DNA of 64,000 nt from DATARH01 sp035504075 (GCA_035504075.1 DATJSO010000022.1:1-64000); one strand, 5' to 3'; numbered from the stretch's first letter, positions 1 through 9,533 are shown. The notes: generated by a model from the sequence alone, not told the origin. A program made the numbers and translations.

Positions 1-2070
1 ACCGGCGCGGATTTCCCCGATCACAAATTCGAATATGTCGGCCCAGAGCGGGTTGCGCAGAATTTCTGGCACCTCACGCGCAACATCATGGCGCGCGAGA
101 AGGCGCTCTATGAAGGCCACGCCGTCGCCGCCGTCGCGGCAATCGACTCGGCGACGGCCGATGAGGCTCTGGCGCTAATCGTAGTTGATTACGAGGTGTT
201 GCCGCACGCGATCGATGTCGATGACGCGATGGCCGAAGATGCGCCGCTGCTGTTCGAGGACATGATCACCCGCGGCGTCGAGCCGGCCCCGACCCGGCCG
301 TCGAACGTCGCGAAAAAGCTCGACTTCCGCATCGGCGATCTCGACGCCGGGTTTGCCCAGGCCGATGTCGTCGTCGAGAAGGAGTTCAAGACCGCGGCGG
401 TGCACCAGGGCTATATCGAACCGCATGCCTGCTGCGTGCGCGTCGATCCCGACGGCCAGACCGAGGTGTGGTCGTCGAGCCAAGGGCATTTCGTCGTCCG
501 CGCGCTGACTGCCAAACTGCTCAACAAGCCGGTCGGCGACGTGCGCTGCGCACCCGCGGAAATCGGCGGCGGCTTCGGCGGCAAGACGGTCATCTACCTG
601 GAGCCGGTAGCGGCGATCCTGTCGCAGAAATCGGGCCGCCCGGTGAAGCTCACAATGAGCCGCGACGAGGTGTTCAAGGCGACGGGGCCGACCTCCGGCT
701 CCTCGATGTGGGTCAAGATGGGCGTCACGAAGGCGGGCAAGATCACCGCCGCCGAAGGCGTCTTCAAGTTTCAGGCCGGTGCCTTCCCGGGTTCGCCCGT
801 CATGAACGCCTGCCTGTGCGCGTTTGCCCCCTACGCGATCGAGAACGCCCATACGACCGGCTACGACGTTGTCTGCAACCGGCCGAAATCGGCCGCCTAT
901 CGCGCGCCCGGCTCGCCGATCTCGGCATTCGCGGTCGAGAGCGTCGTCGACATGCTGGCGAAAAGGATCGGCATGGACCCGGCCGAGCTTCGCCGCAAGA
1001 ACGCGGCCGGCCCCGGCACGCCGATGATCTACGGGCCGAAGCTGGCGCATGGCGGCTACATCGAGACGCTCGAAGCCTGCATGAACCACCCCGGCTACAA
1101 GAAGCCGCTGGGACCCAATCAGGGGCGCGGCGTCGCTTCGGGATACTGGTTTAACGGCGGCGGCGAATCGAGCGCCAGCGTGCAGATCAACGCCGACGGC
1201 ACGATCCTGGTCGCGACCGGCAGCCCCGATATCGGCGGCTCGCGCGCCTCGATGGCACTGATGGCGGCCGAAACATTTGGGGTCGATTACAGCCAGGTGC
1301 GGGCGATCGTCGCCGACACCGCTTCGATCGGCTACACCCATGTGACCGGCGGCTCGCGCGTTACGTTCGCGACCGGCATGGCGGTCGTCGAAACCTGCAA
1401 AAAGCTGGTCGATGAACTTCGCGCCCGAGCCGCGATGATCTGGGGCGTCGATCCCGACGGCGTCGTCTGGGAGGACGGCTGTGCCAAACCGGCTTCCAGC
1501 AATGTCGGCGACTTCAAGCCGATGCCGCTCAAGGAGATCGCAGCCAAAGCGGCATTGACCGGGGGCCCGTTGACCGCCGCGTCGTCGGTTAACGCCGGCG
1601 GCCAGGCGCCCGGCTTCTCAACGCAGTTCTGCGATGTCGAGGTCGATCCGGAAACTGGCAAGGTGACGATCCTGCGGTTTGTCGTCGCGCAGGACGCCGG
1701 CAAGGCGATCCACCCGTCCTATGTAGAGGGGCAGATGCAGGGCGGCGTCGTGCAGGGCATCGGCTGGGCTCTGAACGAGGAATACATCTACGACCAGAAG
1801 GGTCGGCTCGATAATGCCGGATTCCTCGATTACCGCTGCCCGGTCGCCTCCGATCTCCCGATGATCGACACGATCGTCGTCGAGGTGCCCAACCCGGCGC
1901 ATCCCTACGGCGCCAAGGGCGTCGGCGAAGTCAACATCTGCCCGCCGATGGCGGCGATCGCCAACGCGATCGAAAACGCGATCGGCCGGCGGCTGACCGA
2001 ACTGCCGATGTCGCCGCCGAAGGTGCTGGCCGCGCTCGACGCGGAGCAGCCGAAGCTGGCGGCGGACTGA
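1..2070 (+). CDS. Xanthine dehydrogenase/CO dehydrogenase-family molybdopterin-binding large subunit (5' partial)
   Basis: Large subunit of a molybdenum hydroxylase (xanthine oxidase, aldehyde oxidase or CoxL type), which hydroxylates its substrate at a Mo-pterin centre. The frame is open from base 1, so the start lies before the window; 689 residues are present and the family is usually about 760-790. Visible motifs are GGGFGGKT (around 562-585), which contacts the cofactor, AYRAPGSP (around 894), and GAKGVGE near 1912-1930, whose Glu is the expected catalytic base. The active-site loop AYRCSFR that marks true CO dehydrogenases was not seen, so the substrate is unknown. The FeS and FAD subunits are not in the window. 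A MoaD/ThiS-like gene follows 116 bases later. Confidence 0.9.
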   Translation, partial: TGADFPDHKFEYVGPERVAQNFWHLTRNIMAREKALYEGHAVAAVAAIDSATADEALALIVVDYEVLPHAIDVDDAMAEDAPLLFEDMITRGVEPAPTRPSNVAKKLDFRIGDLDAGFAQADVVVEKEFKTAAVHQGYIEPHACCVRVDPDGQTEVWSSSQGHFVVRALTAKLLNKPVGDVRCAPAEIGGGFGGKTVIYLEPVAAILSQKSGRPVKLTMSRDEVFKATGPTSGSSMWVKMGVTKAGKITAAEGVFKFQAGAFPGSPVMNACLCAFAPYAIENAHTTGYDVVCNRPKSAAYRAPGSPISAFAVESVVDMLAKRIGMDPAELRRKNAAGPGTPMIYGPKLAHGGYIETLEACMNHPGYKKPLGPNQGRGVASGYWFNGGGESSASVQINADGTILVATGSPDIGGSRASMALMAAETFGVDYSQVRAIVADTASIGYTHVTGGSRVTFATGMAVVETCKKLVDELRARAAMIWGVDPDGVVWEDGCAKPASSNVGDFKPMPLKEIAAKAALTGGPLTAASSVNAGGQAPGFSTQFCDVEVDPETGKVTILRFVVAQDAGKAIHPSYVEGQMQGGVVQGIGWALNEEYIYDQKGRLDNAGFLDYRCPVASDLPMIDTIVVEVPNPAHPYGAKGVGEVNICPPMAAIANAIENAIGRRLTELPMSPPKVLAALDAEQPKLAAD

Positions 2071-2080
2071 CCCCGGCAAG

Positions 2081-2162
2081 GTCGTTGCGAGCGCAGCGCC
2101 GCAATCCGGTGCCGAATCGGCAACGGCTGATCCGGATTGCGTCGCCGCCGCCTCGCAATGAC
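2081..2162. repeat. Imperfect inverted-repeat dispersed element
   Basis: The two arms, 2081-2109 and 2131-2162, are nearly reverse complements. The left arm begins GTCGTTGCGAGCGCAGCG and the right arm ends CCTCGCAATGAC, with GCAATCCGG / CCGGATTGC on the inner side. The roughly 20-base loop is 2110-2130. It resembles the widespread GTCATTGCGAG...GCAATCC palindromic repeats found between genes in many proteobacteria. A half copy lies at 45403-45434. Confidence 0.6.
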
Positions 2163-2186
2163 GCCGCCAAACGGGAAAGAGCACCG

Positions 2187-2444
2187 ATGACCCTCGCGCA
2201 TGTCGTTCTGTCGAGCGGCTTCAGCCGCCGCTACACCGGTGGCGCGCGCGAGTTCGACATCGAAGCGAAGACGATGCGCGACGTGCTGAAAGAGCTCGAC
2301 CGGCGCTTTCCCGGCCTCGGCGAGCATCTCGAGGAAGAGACGACGGTCGCGATCGACGGCGAGATCCACGATCAGCCGACCTATTTCCAGGTATTGCGGC
2401 CGGGCAGCGAAATCTTCTTCATCCCCAAGCTGGAAGGCGGCTGA
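2187..2444 (+). CDS. MoaD/ThiS family ubiquitin-like sulfur-carrier protein
   Basis: A small 85-residue beta-grasp protein ending in Gly-Gly (...KLEGG). This is the C-terminus that MoaD and ThiS proteins need for adenylation and thiocarboxylate formation. The frame is open further upstream, but that part lies in the inverted-repeat element, so the ATG at 2187 is chosen. It follows a molybdenum-enzyme subunit, which suggests a role in molybdopterin or another sulfur transfer, but no MoaE or ThiG partner is nearby. The family is confident; the specific pathway is not. Confidence 0.75.
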   Translation: MTLAHVVLSSGFSRRYTGGAREFDIEAKTMRDVLKELDRRFPGLGEHLEEETTVAIDGEIHDQPTYFQVLRPGSEIFFIPKLEGG

Positions 2445-2604
2445 CGCGGGGGCTGTGGCGACGGCAGGAGATGCGGCGAAGAGTTCGAATGGTTGCCGGT
2501 CACAGTTGGCGACGATTTTGCAACCTTGATCGGTTAGGATGATCGCGAACGCCGGGCGTTCATCGGCGATGGGCGGCAATTGTCACCTGGGGAACGGTGG
2601 CGCA

Positions 2605-4002
2605 ATGCAGCGCAGGCTTTTCGGAACGGACGGCATCCGAGGCACGGCCAACAGCGAACCGATGACACCGGAAACGGCGCTCAGGGTCGCGATGGCGGTA
2701 GGCGAGTGCTTTCACAACGGCAATCACAAGCACCTCGTCGTCATCGGCAAGGATACGCGGCTGTCGGGCTATATGCTCGAACCGGCGCTGACCGCCGGCT
2801 TTATCACGATGGGCATGGATGTCGTGCTGATCGGGCCGTTGCCGACGCCGGCGATCGCGATGCTGACGCGCAGCCTGCGTGCCGATATCGGCGTCATGAT
2901 CTCGGCCTCGCACAATCCGTTTGCCGATAACGGCATCAAACTGTTCGGGCCGGACGGCTACAAATTATCCGATGAACTCGAGGCGCAGATCGAAGAGAGC
3001 CTTGAGAGCGGGCCGCGGCGCCGTGCGGCGCCGAACGAACTCGGGCGGGCAAAGCGCCTGGAGGATGCCGGGGGCCGCTACATCGAATTCGTCAAGCAGA
3101 GTTTTCCGAAAGGGCTGCGGCTCGACGGGCTGCGGGTTGTCGTCGATTGCGCCCATGGTGCCGCCTATAAAGTCGCGCCGACCGTGTTCTGGGAACTGGG
3201 GGCCGAGGTGTTCTCGGTTGGCGTGTCGCCCGACGGCCTCAACATCAACCGCGATTGCGGCGCGTTGTCGCCCGAGCAGATGCGCCGCGAAGTCCTGGCG
3301 CGCCGCGCCGATATCGGCATCGCGCTCGACGGCGATGCCGACCGGCTCATCGTCGCCGACGAGCGCGGCGTCATTCTCGACGGCGACCAGCTGATGGGGC
3401 TCATCGCGCTGAGTCTGGCGCGCAGTGAGCGCCTCGAAGGCGGCGCGCTGGTCGCCACCGTCATGTCCAATCTCGGCCTTGAACGCTGCCTCGCGGGGCG
3501 CGGCATCGCGATGCACCGCACCGCGGTCGGCGACCGCTACGTCGTCGAGCGGATGCGCGCGCTCGGCTGCAATCTCGGCGGCGAGCAATCCGGCCACATC
3601 ATCTTGAGCGATTATGCGACGACCGGCGACGGCTTGATCGCCGCCTTGCAGGTGCTGGCGGCGATCGTCGAGACGGGGCACCAGGCGAGCGAGGTTTGCC
3701 GCGTGTTCGATCCGGTGCCGCAACTGCTGCGCAATGTCCGCTTCGGCAGCGGCCGGCCGCTCGAATCGCGCCATGTGCAGCGCGCGGTTGCCGAAGCCGA
3801 GGCGCGGCTCGGCCAGGCCGGGCGGCTCGTTATCCGCAATTCCGGCACCGAGCCGGTCATCCGCGTCATGGCACAGGGCGAGGATGAGGAGCTTCTCGCC
3901 GGCGTCGTCGACGAGATCTGCGCCGCGATCCTGGCGGCGGCGCACGGCGCCGAGGCGATCGAGGCGCCGATCAAGGTCGTGCCTGTGCAGGCTGCGGAGT
4001 GA
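2605..4002 (+). CDS. glmM: Phosphoglucosamine mutase
   Basis: Converts glucosamine-6-phosphate to glucosamine-1-phosphate for UDP-GlcNAc, and hence peptidoglycan and LPS, synthesis. The protein is 465 residues and starts MQRRLFGTDGIRG, the usual GlmM N-terminus; the frame is open to 2539 but that extension is not family-like. The phosphoserine loop ISASHNPFADNGIK is near residue 105, the metal-binding DGDADR near 240, and the phosphate-binding RNSGTEPVIRVM near the C-terminus. All key residues of the family are present. thiD follows after 15 bases, probably in the same transcript. Confidence 0.96.
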   Translation: MQRRLFGTDGIRGTANSEPMTPETALRVAMAVGECFHNGNHKHLVVIGKDTRLSGYMLEPALTAGFITMGMDVVLIGPLPTPAIAMLTRSLRADIGVMISASHNPFADNGIKLFGPDGYKLSDELEAQIEESLESGPRRRAAPNELGRAKRLEDAGGRYIEFVKQSFPKGLRLDGLRVVVDCAHGAAYKVAPTVFWELGAEVFSVGVSPDGLNINRDCGALSPEQMRREVLARRADIGIALDGDADRLIVADERGVILDGDQLMGLIALSLARSERLEGGALVATVMSNLGLERCLAGRGIAMHRTAVGDRYVVERMRALGCNLGGEQSGHIILSDYATTGDGLIAALQVLAAIVETGHQASEVCRVFDPVPQLLRNVRFGSGRPLESRHVQRAVAEAEARLGQAGRLVIRNSGTEPVIRVMAQGEDEELLAGVVDEICAAILAAAHGAEAIEAPIKVVPVQAAE

Positions 4003-4017
4003 TGTGAGGCCGGTGCG

Positions 4018-4830
4018 ATGCGCGGCCGGGTGCTGATCGTCGCCGGTTCGGATTCGGGCGGCGGCGCCGGCATCCAGGCCGATATCAAGACCGTAACGAT
4101 GCTGGGTGCGTTCGCCGCAACCGCCGTTACCGCATTGACCGCGCAGAATACACTGGGCGTTTTCGGCGTCTTGCCGGTCGCGCCGGATTTCATCCGGCAG
4201 CAGATCGCCGTCGTGCTCGACGACATTGGCGCCGATGCGGTCAAGACCGGCATGCTGCATGACGGCGCGGTCATCGCGACGGTCGCCGACGTGCTGGCGG
4301 CGCGCGCGGCCGACGTGCCGCTCGTTGTCGATCCCGTCATGGTCGCCAAGGGCGGCGCGCCGCTGATCGAGCCGGAGGCGATCGACGCGCTGAAGCGGCT
4401 GCTGATCCCGCGCGCCGGCGTCCTCACCCCGAACCTGCCGGAAGCCGAGATCCTCCTCGGCCGCCCGATCGCCGATCTGGCCGCGATGCGGCGCGCCGCC
4501 GATGAATTGTTGGCGCTCGGCTGCGACGCGGTGTTACTGAAGGGCGGTCATCTCGCCGGCGAGGCGTTGCACGATGTGCTGGCGACGCCGGCCGGCCAAC
4601 GCGTGTGGGACGGCCGGCGCATCGACACGCGCCACACCCACGGCACCGGCTGCACGCTTGCTTCGGCGATCGCGACGGGCCTCGCGCAAGGTCTCGCGAT
4701 CGCAACGGCAGTCGAGCGAGCGCGCGAATACGTCCGCCGCGCGATCCTCGACGCCCCCGGCCTCGGCCGCGGCCACGGCCCGCTCGATCACGCCCACCCC
4801 TTGCGGGAGCATCGCAGCGATGCAGCTTGA
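4018..4830 (+). CDS. thiD: Hydroxymethylpyrimidine/phosphomethylpyrimidine kinase
   Basis: Phosphorylates HMP and HMP-P to HMP-PP in thiamine biosynthesis. The 270-residue protein begins with the ribokinase-fold signature IAGSDSGGGAGIQADIKT (here with V for I), which binds the pyrimidine. DTRHTHGTGCTLASAIA near residue 205 is the ATP-site anion hole with the catalytic Asp/Cys region. Length is typical. Its last 11 bases overlap the start of the PhzF-like gene, so the two are probably translationally coupled, though no functional link is evident. Confidence 0.94.
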   Translation: MRGRVLIVAGSDSGGGAGIQADIKTVTMLGAFAATAVTALTAQNTLGVFGVLPVAPDFIRQQIAVVLDDIGADAVKTGMLHDGAVIATVADVLAARAADVPLVVDPVMVAKGGAPLIEPEAIDALKRLLIPRAGVLTPNLPEAEILLGRPIADLAAMRRAADELLALGCDAVLLKGGHLAGEALHDVLATPAGQRVWDGRRIDTRHTHGTGCTLASAIATGLAQGLAIATAVERAREYVRRAILDAPGLGRGHGPLDHAHPLREHRSDAA

Positions 4831-5707
4831 GTTCGTGACCGTCGACGTCTTTACCAATCGCCGCTTCGACGGCAACCCGCTGGCGGTCGTCCCGCGGGCC
4901 GACGGCCTCTCGACCGAGCAGATGCAGGCGATCGCCGGTGAGTTCAACCTGTCGGAAACAACGTTTGTTTTGCCGCCGACGGACCCGGCACACACCGCGG
5001 GAGTGCGCATCTTCACGCCGAAATTTGAGATGCCGTTTGCCGGGCATCCGAACGTCGGCACCGCCTTCGTCGTCGGCCGGCAGGGCCGCGGTGATCGGCT
5101 CGTTTTCGAGGAGAAGGCGGGGCTGGTGCCGCTCGAATTGATGCGAGAGCAGGGCGCCGTTGTCGGCGCGCGGCTCACCGCGCCGCAGCCGCTGCAGCGC
5201 GGCGAAGACGACGTCTACAGCGACATCATCGCCGCCGCCTGCGGCCTCGATGTCGGCGACATCGAAACCCGCAACCATATGCCGTGCATCGCCGGCTGCG
5301 GCACGCCCTTCGTCTTCGCCGAGGTAAAGGACCTAGCCGCACTGGCGCGCGCGACGCCGCACGCCGAGGTGTTCGCGCGCTCCTTTCCGGTCGGCGCAGC
5401 GACCGGCATCCACATTTACAGCCGCGACGGCGACGCCGGGATCGACATCCGGGCGCGGATGTTCGCGCCATTGCACGGCGTCCCCGAGGACCCGGCGACC
5501 GGCAGCGCCAATCTCGCGCTGGCCGGCCTGTTGGCGAGCCTGCGCCCCGAGCCTGATTTCGATCTGCGCGTGCGCATTGCGCAGGGTGTGGAAATGGGCC
5601 GCCCAAGCCTGATGGAGGCCGAGGCCGACAAGCGGGATGGCCGCGTCGGCACGACCCGCATCGGCGGGCGCTGTGTGCCGGTCATGCGCGGCACGATCGA
5701 GGTTTAA
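4820..5707 (+). CDS. PhzF family isomerase/epimerase-like protein
   Basis: A 295-residue PhzF-fold protein (diaminopimelate-epimerase superfamily). It starts MQLEFVTVDVFTNRRFDGNP, the conserved PhzF N-terminus. FNLSETTFVLPP carries the conserved Glu (about residue 46) that acts as acid/base in PhzF. GHPNVGTAF and DPATGSANLAL are the other two family motifs. No phenazine genes are nearby, so the substrate is unknown. The start is the ATG inside the end of thiD; the longer upstream frame is thiD read out of frame. Confidence 0.88.
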   Translation: MQLEFVTVDVFTNRRFDGNPLAVVPRADGLSTEQMQAIAGEFNLSETTFVLPPTDPAHTAGVRIFTPKFEMPFAGHPNVGTAFVVGRQGRGDRLVFEEKAGLVPLELMREQGAVVGARLTAPQPLQRGEDDVYSDIIAAACGLDVGDIETRNHMPCIAGCGTPFVFAEVKDLAALARATPHAEVFARSFPVGAATGIHIYSRDGDAGIDIRARMFAPLHGVPEDPATGSANLALAGLLASLRPEPDFDLRVRIAQGVEMGRPSLMEAEADKRDGRVGTTRIGGRCVPVMRGTIEV

Positions 5708-6072
5708 AGCGGTGCCTCGGCCGAATCGTCACCGTCGAGCAGCGGCGCCCATTGCGGACGCAGGTCGCTGAGCCGCATCGCCGGCGCGGCATCCTGATAC
5801 AGCAGACGCGCCTCGGCGGCAGGGCCGCGCCGCACCCCGAGTGCTGCAACCCGCACCGTGCGTTGCCAGCCGCCCTGCGGCAGCACGACGACATCACCGA
5901 CCCTGACCGCCTGATTGGCCTTCGCGACCGCGACCCCGTTCAGCGTCACCGCGCCGGCCGCGCACAGCCGGCCGGCGAGCGAGCGGCTTTTGGCGAGACG
6001 GGCAAACCACAACCACTGGTCGAGGCGCGTCCTTGCGCGCTCCGGTGCGGCGCGCAGCGGGTCGATGATCAA
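5704..6072 (-). CDS. hslR: S4-domain RNA-binding protein, Hsp15 family
   Basis: A 122-residue protein with an N-terminal S4 domain (RTRLDQWLWFARLAKSRSLA...), typical of Hsp15, which binds stalled 50S subunits carrying nascent chains. The start is TTG, whose last bases overlap the TGA of the upstream helicase gene (TTGA), giving a coupled pair. The 3' end overlaps the convergent PhzF-like gene by 4 bases. No ATG lies near the domain start, so TTG is the best choice. The helicase-S4 pairing is common in alphaproteobacteria. Confidence 0.85.
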   Translation of the reverse strand: MIIDPLRAAPERARTRLDQWLWFARLAKSRSLAGRLCAAGAVTLNGVAVAKANQAVRVGDVVVLPQGGWQRTVRVAALGVRRGPAAEARLLYQDAAPAMRLSDLRPQWAPLLDGDDSAEAPL

Positions 6073-8594
6073 GCGAATTTCAGCTCCTTCAGCTTGGCGA
6101 AAGGGTGGCCTTCGTGCGGCTTGCGCGCCGCGCTCTGTCCCGCCGCATGGCGGCGCGGCCGGGCGACGAAGAATTCCGCGCCGTCCTCGATGACCGCCCG
6201 GTAGCCGAGCGCCAGCATCATTGGCCGCAACTCCTCAGTCCTGACCCCGGCGAGCGCCGCCAACTCGGCATCGGCGACAAAGCGGCCGGCGCGGGCGCGC
6301 TGGCGCGCCGCCTGCGCGAGGCGTTCCAGCCGGTCCGGGCGCACCGCCATGCCGCCGAGGATGCGGCGGCCGATCGCCGCGTAAAACGATTGCGGCAGGA
6401 AGGGATCGACGGTGATCGCCCGGCCGCGGTGCCGCGAACCCGGCAATGACGGCGGCGCGCGGCCATGGTGCACCCCCCACAGCAGCGCGCGGAAGCGCAC
6501 CGCGTCGGCGCCGAGCAGCGGATCAATGTAAATCGTCTCGGTGCCGAACCGCACGCCGAGGCGGCTCATTGCGCGTCGGCTCGCTGCGTCGATGGCTTTG
6601 GGCGGTGTCGCGAGATCGGCGACTGCCAGGCAGCCGAGCGAGTCGGCCAGCTGGAATGCGAGGCCGCGCGCGATGCCGGCAAGCGGCAAGGCCTGTGCCG
6701 CAAATAACGGCGCCAGGCGCCGCTCGATCTCGCCCCTGGCGAACAGATGCAGGCGCTGCCGCACGCGCTCCTTCGCCTCGCCATCGAGAAAATCGCCGCC
6801 GCGCACCTCGACGCGCGGCGCCAGCACGCTCTCGCCGGCGGCAAGCCTGCCGACCGCGGCGCCGCGCCACAAGACGCCGCCGTCGGGATCGAGCACGAAC
6901 GCGTCGTCGGCGTCGGCGGCGAGCCGCCGCGCCTGCGCCGCCACCTCGCCGCGCAATACCCGGTTGGCGGCCGTCAACAGCATGCGGGCGGCCTCGCCGG
7001 CCTCGGCGTCCGGCAGAAAACAGAACCCGTCGAGCCGGCCGACATAGCTGCCTTCGACCAGCACTCCGCCATCCTTGTCCACCGATGCGAGGAGCTCGCC
7101 GGCGCCCTCGAGATGGCGGACGAGGAACGCCGCCCGGCGATCGACAAAGCGCTGCGTGATGCGGTCGTGCAGCGCGTCGGACAGCCGGTCCTCGATGCCG
7201 CGGGCCCGTTCCTGCCAGTCGGCCGCGCCGTCGATCCAGTCGGGGCGGTGGGTGATGTAGGTCCATGTGCGGATATGCGCGATGCGCGCCATCAGCGTGT
7301 CGATATCGCCGTCGAGCCGGTCGAGCTGCGCCATCTGCGCGCCGACCCAGGCGCTCGGCAGCCGTTCCGCCGGTCCGGCCAAATGGCCGAAACACTGCGC
7401 CAGAAAGCGCGCATGGCTGTCGCTCATGACCTTGCGGAAGTCGGGGATCTGGCAGACCTCCCACAGCAGCCGCACGGCGCCCGGGTGGCGGGCCAGCGCC
7501 GCAACCTCGGCGTTGCGCGCGAGCGATTGCAGCGCGCGGTGGTCGTCGGCGTCGCGCACCTGTACGAGGCCCGGCTGCGGCGGCCGCTCGTCGAGGCTCT
7601 GCAGCAGCGCGCCGACCGTGTGGAAATGGAGCCGTGTGTTGCGCCACGACAGGCGGGTCAAGGGCGCGAAACGGTGCTCCTCGACCGCCGCAACCACCGT
7701 GGGGTCGAGCGGCCCCTCGTCGGCCGTCGTGCCGAACGTGCCGTCGGCCATGTGGCGGCCGGCGCGGCCGGCAATCTGGCCGATCTCGGCCGCCGTCAGG
7801 CGCCGTGGCCCGCGGCCGTCGAATTTCGCGAGGCTGGCGAACGCGACATGGTCGAGGTCCATGTTGAGGCCCATGCCGATCGCATCGGTGGCGACGAGGT
7901 AATCGACTTCGCCGGCCTGGAACATGCCCACCTGCGCGTTGCGCGCGCGGGGCGACAGAGCGCCCATAACGACTGCGGTGCCGCCGCGCTGCCGCCGCAC
8001 CAGCTCGGCGAGCGAGAACACGTCGGCAAGGCTGAAGGCGACGACGGCGCTGCGGCGCGGCAGCCGCGTCACCTTTTTGTGGCCGGTGTGGCGCAACGTC
8101 GAGAAGCGCGGCCGCGAGACGAATTCGGCATCGGGCACGAGCCGGCGCATCAACGGGCGGATCGTGTCGGCGCCAAGAAACATCGTTTCGCTGAGGCCGC
8201 GCGCATGCAGGAGGCGGGCGGTAAAGACATGACCGCGCTCGGGGTCGGCGCACAGCTGAATTTCATCGACGGCGAGAAATTCGACTGGCCGGTCAAGCGG
8301 CATCGACTCGACCGTGCAGACGAAATAGGCCGGGTTGGGCGGCAGGATTTTTTCTTCGCCGGTGATGAGCGCGACCGCCCACGCGCCTTTGAGCCGCACG
8401 ACCCGGTCGTAGTTTTCGCGCGCCAGAAGGCGCAGCGGAAATCCGATCATGCCCGACTGGTGGTCGAGCATGCGCTCGATCGCGAGATGCGTTTTGCCGG
8501 TGTTGGTCGGCCCGAGAACGGCGACGAGCCGCGGCGCCCGGGCGCCCGAAGCAGAATACGGTGAAGCGCGCGGTCCGGACCGGAGCGTGGCCAT
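6069..8594 (-). CDS. SUV3/MgpS-type DEAD/DEAH-box RNA helicase
   Basis: A large 841-residue superfamily-2 helicase. Walker A is GPTNTGKT near residue 30, the DEAx-type motif II is VDEIQL (about 105-110), and the C-terminal helicase motif QIAGRAGRHM is near 280. Together these define the SUV3-like group found in alphaproteobacteria and mitochondria. The ATG at 8594 (MATLRSGPRA) is chosen because the N-terminal extension to 8777 would overlap the start of the divergent gene and lacks family similarity. Its role is likely RNA turnover or ribosome-related, as inferred from family and S4 partner. Confidence 0.87.
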   Translation of the reverse strand: MATLRSGPRASPYSASGARAPRLVAVLGPTNTGKTHLAIERMLDHQSGMIGFPLRLLARENYDRVVRLKGAWAVALITGEEKILPPNPAYFVCTVESMPLDRPVEFLAVDEIQLCADPERGHVFTARLLHARGLSETMFLGADTIRPLMRRLVPDAEFVSRPRFSTLRHTGHKKVTRLPRRSAVVAFSLADVFSLAELVRRQRGGTAVVMGALSPRARNAQVGMFQAGEVDYLVATDAIGMGLNMDLDHVAFASLAKFDGRGPRRLTAAEIGQIAGRAGRHMADGTFGTTADEGPLDPTVVAAVEEHRFAPLTRLSWRNTRLHFHTVGALLQSLDERPPQPGLVQVRDADDHRALQSLARNAEVAALARHPGAVRLLWEVCQIPDFRKVMSDSHARFLAQCFGHLAGPAERLPSAWVGAQMAQLDRLDGDIDTLMARIAHIRTWTYITHRPDWIDGAADWQERARGIEDRLSDALHDRITQRFVDRRAAFLVRHLEGAGELLASVDKDGGVLVEGSYVGRLDGFCFLPDAEAGEAARMLLTAANRVLRGEVAAQARRLAADADDAFVLDPDGGVLWRGAAVGRLAAGESVLAPRVEVRGGDFLDGEAKERVRQRLHLFARGEIERRLAPLFAAQALPLAGIARGLAFQLADSLGCLAVADLATPPKAIDAASRRAMSRLGVRFGTETIYIDPLLGADAVRFRALLWGVHHGRAPPSLPGSRHRGRAITVDPFLPQSFYAAIGRRILGGMAVRPDRLERLAQAARQRARAGRFVADAELAALAGVRTEELRPMMLALGYRAVIEDGAEFFVARPRRHAAGQSAARKPHEGHPFAKLKELKFA

Positions 8595-8776
8595 GCGTCT
8601 AAAGTGCGTCGGCGGCGCGCCGAGGGCAAGACCCAACCTGCCGCGGCGATCGCCGACGCCGCAATGTGAAATCCCGTCAGGGTGGCCAAATCGCCCGTCC
8701 AACCTCGATCCGCCGCCGACGGGATTGCCTGGCTCGTAGAAATCGTCAGAATCGGTCCGAATGCCGGGGGCGCCCA

Positions 8777-9373
8777 ATGATCGATTTCTGGTTTTCGGTC
8801 GGCAGCACCTACACCTACCTGACCGTCATGCGCCTCGCCGATGTCGAACAGGCGACGGGGATCACGTTTCGCTGGCGGCCGTTTTCGGTGCGTCAGATCA
8901 TGATTGAGATGGACAACATCCCGTTCCGCACAAAGCCGGTCAAAGCCGCCCATATGTGGCGCGATATCGAACGGCGGGCAGCGATGTACGGCCTGCCCGC
9001 ACGGGTTCCGGCGTCCTACCCGCTGAAGGAATGGGATGTCGCGAACCGCGTGGCGGTGCTTGGCGCTGCCGAGGGATGGGCTGCCGAATATGCGCGCGCT
9101 ACCTATCGGCGCTGGTTCGTCGACGGGCTGGAGCCCGGCAGCGAGCCGAACCTGTCGGACAGCCTCGCTGAGATCGGCCAGGACCCGGTACGGGTATTGA
9201 CGCTCGCGGCCGCGTCCAAAACCGCCTCGGCCTACGAGGCCGCGACAAACGAGGCGCGTGGGCTGGGCATTTTCGGGTCGCCCAGTTTTATCGTCGACCG
9301 GGAGCTGTTCTGGGGTGACGATCGCCTCAACGACGCCATCACCTGGTATCGGCGCGGAACCCTGGCGCCGTAG
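8777..9373 (+). CDS. DsbA-fold 2-hydroxychromene-2-carboxylate isomerase-like protein
   Basis: A 198-residue DsbA/GST-kappa-fold protein beginning MIDFWFSVGSTYTYLTVMR, the typical start of the NahD-like isomerases, where Ser near residue 9 activates glutathione. GIFGSPSFIVDRELFWGDDRL near the C-terminus is the family cis-Pro loop and FWG motif. In naphthalene degradation this enzyme isomerises hydroxychromene carboxylate. Here it precedes a dihydrodiol-type dehydrogenase and a Rieske oxygenase, which fits aromatic breakdown, but the true substrate is unknown. Start ATG at 8777; the upstream open frame overlaps the divergent promoter region. Confidence 0.82.
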   Translation: MIDFWFSVGSTYTYLTVMRLADVEQATGITFRWRPFSVRQIMIEMDNIPFRTKPVKAAHMWRDIERRAAMYGLPARVPASYPLKEWDVANRVAVLGAAEGWAAEYARATYRRWFVDGLEPGSEPNLSDSLAEIGQDPVRVLTLAAASKTASAYEAATNEARGLGIFGSPSFIVDRELFWGDDRLNDAITWYRRGTLAP

Positions 9374-9444
9374 GCCTGCTGACGGGCAACGGCCGTCGGT
9401 TTGCTTCAGTCCTCAGTTGACGGCACAGCGCCGGCACACGGACA

Positions 9445-9474
9445 TTCAAACCGGCGCGCCGGGCGGGGTATAGT
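9445..9474 (+). promoter_or_regulatory. Putative sigma70 promoter with central palindrome
   Basis: TTCAAA at 9445-9450 and TATAGT at 9469-9474 are separated by 18 bases and lie 60 bases before the dehydrogenase gene. The spacer contains the perfect 12-base palindrome CCGGCGCGCCGG (9451-9462), which could be a repressor site. GC-only palindromes also arise by chance in such DNA. Confidence 0.45.
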
Positions 9475-9533
9475 GCCAGGCCGGTTGTCTTGCGGCAACG
9501 GCAGGCATTCGCAGGATCGCGAGGAGGCGGCGT

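Noticed and set aside
175..1341. 388-codon frame opposite the Mo-hydroxylase
   Set aside because: Arg- and Asp-rich antisense shadow; the plus frame has clear family motifs.
6747..8564. 605-codon open frame opposite the helicase
   Set aside because: High-GC shadow of a well-supported helicase on the other strand; no recognisable domain.
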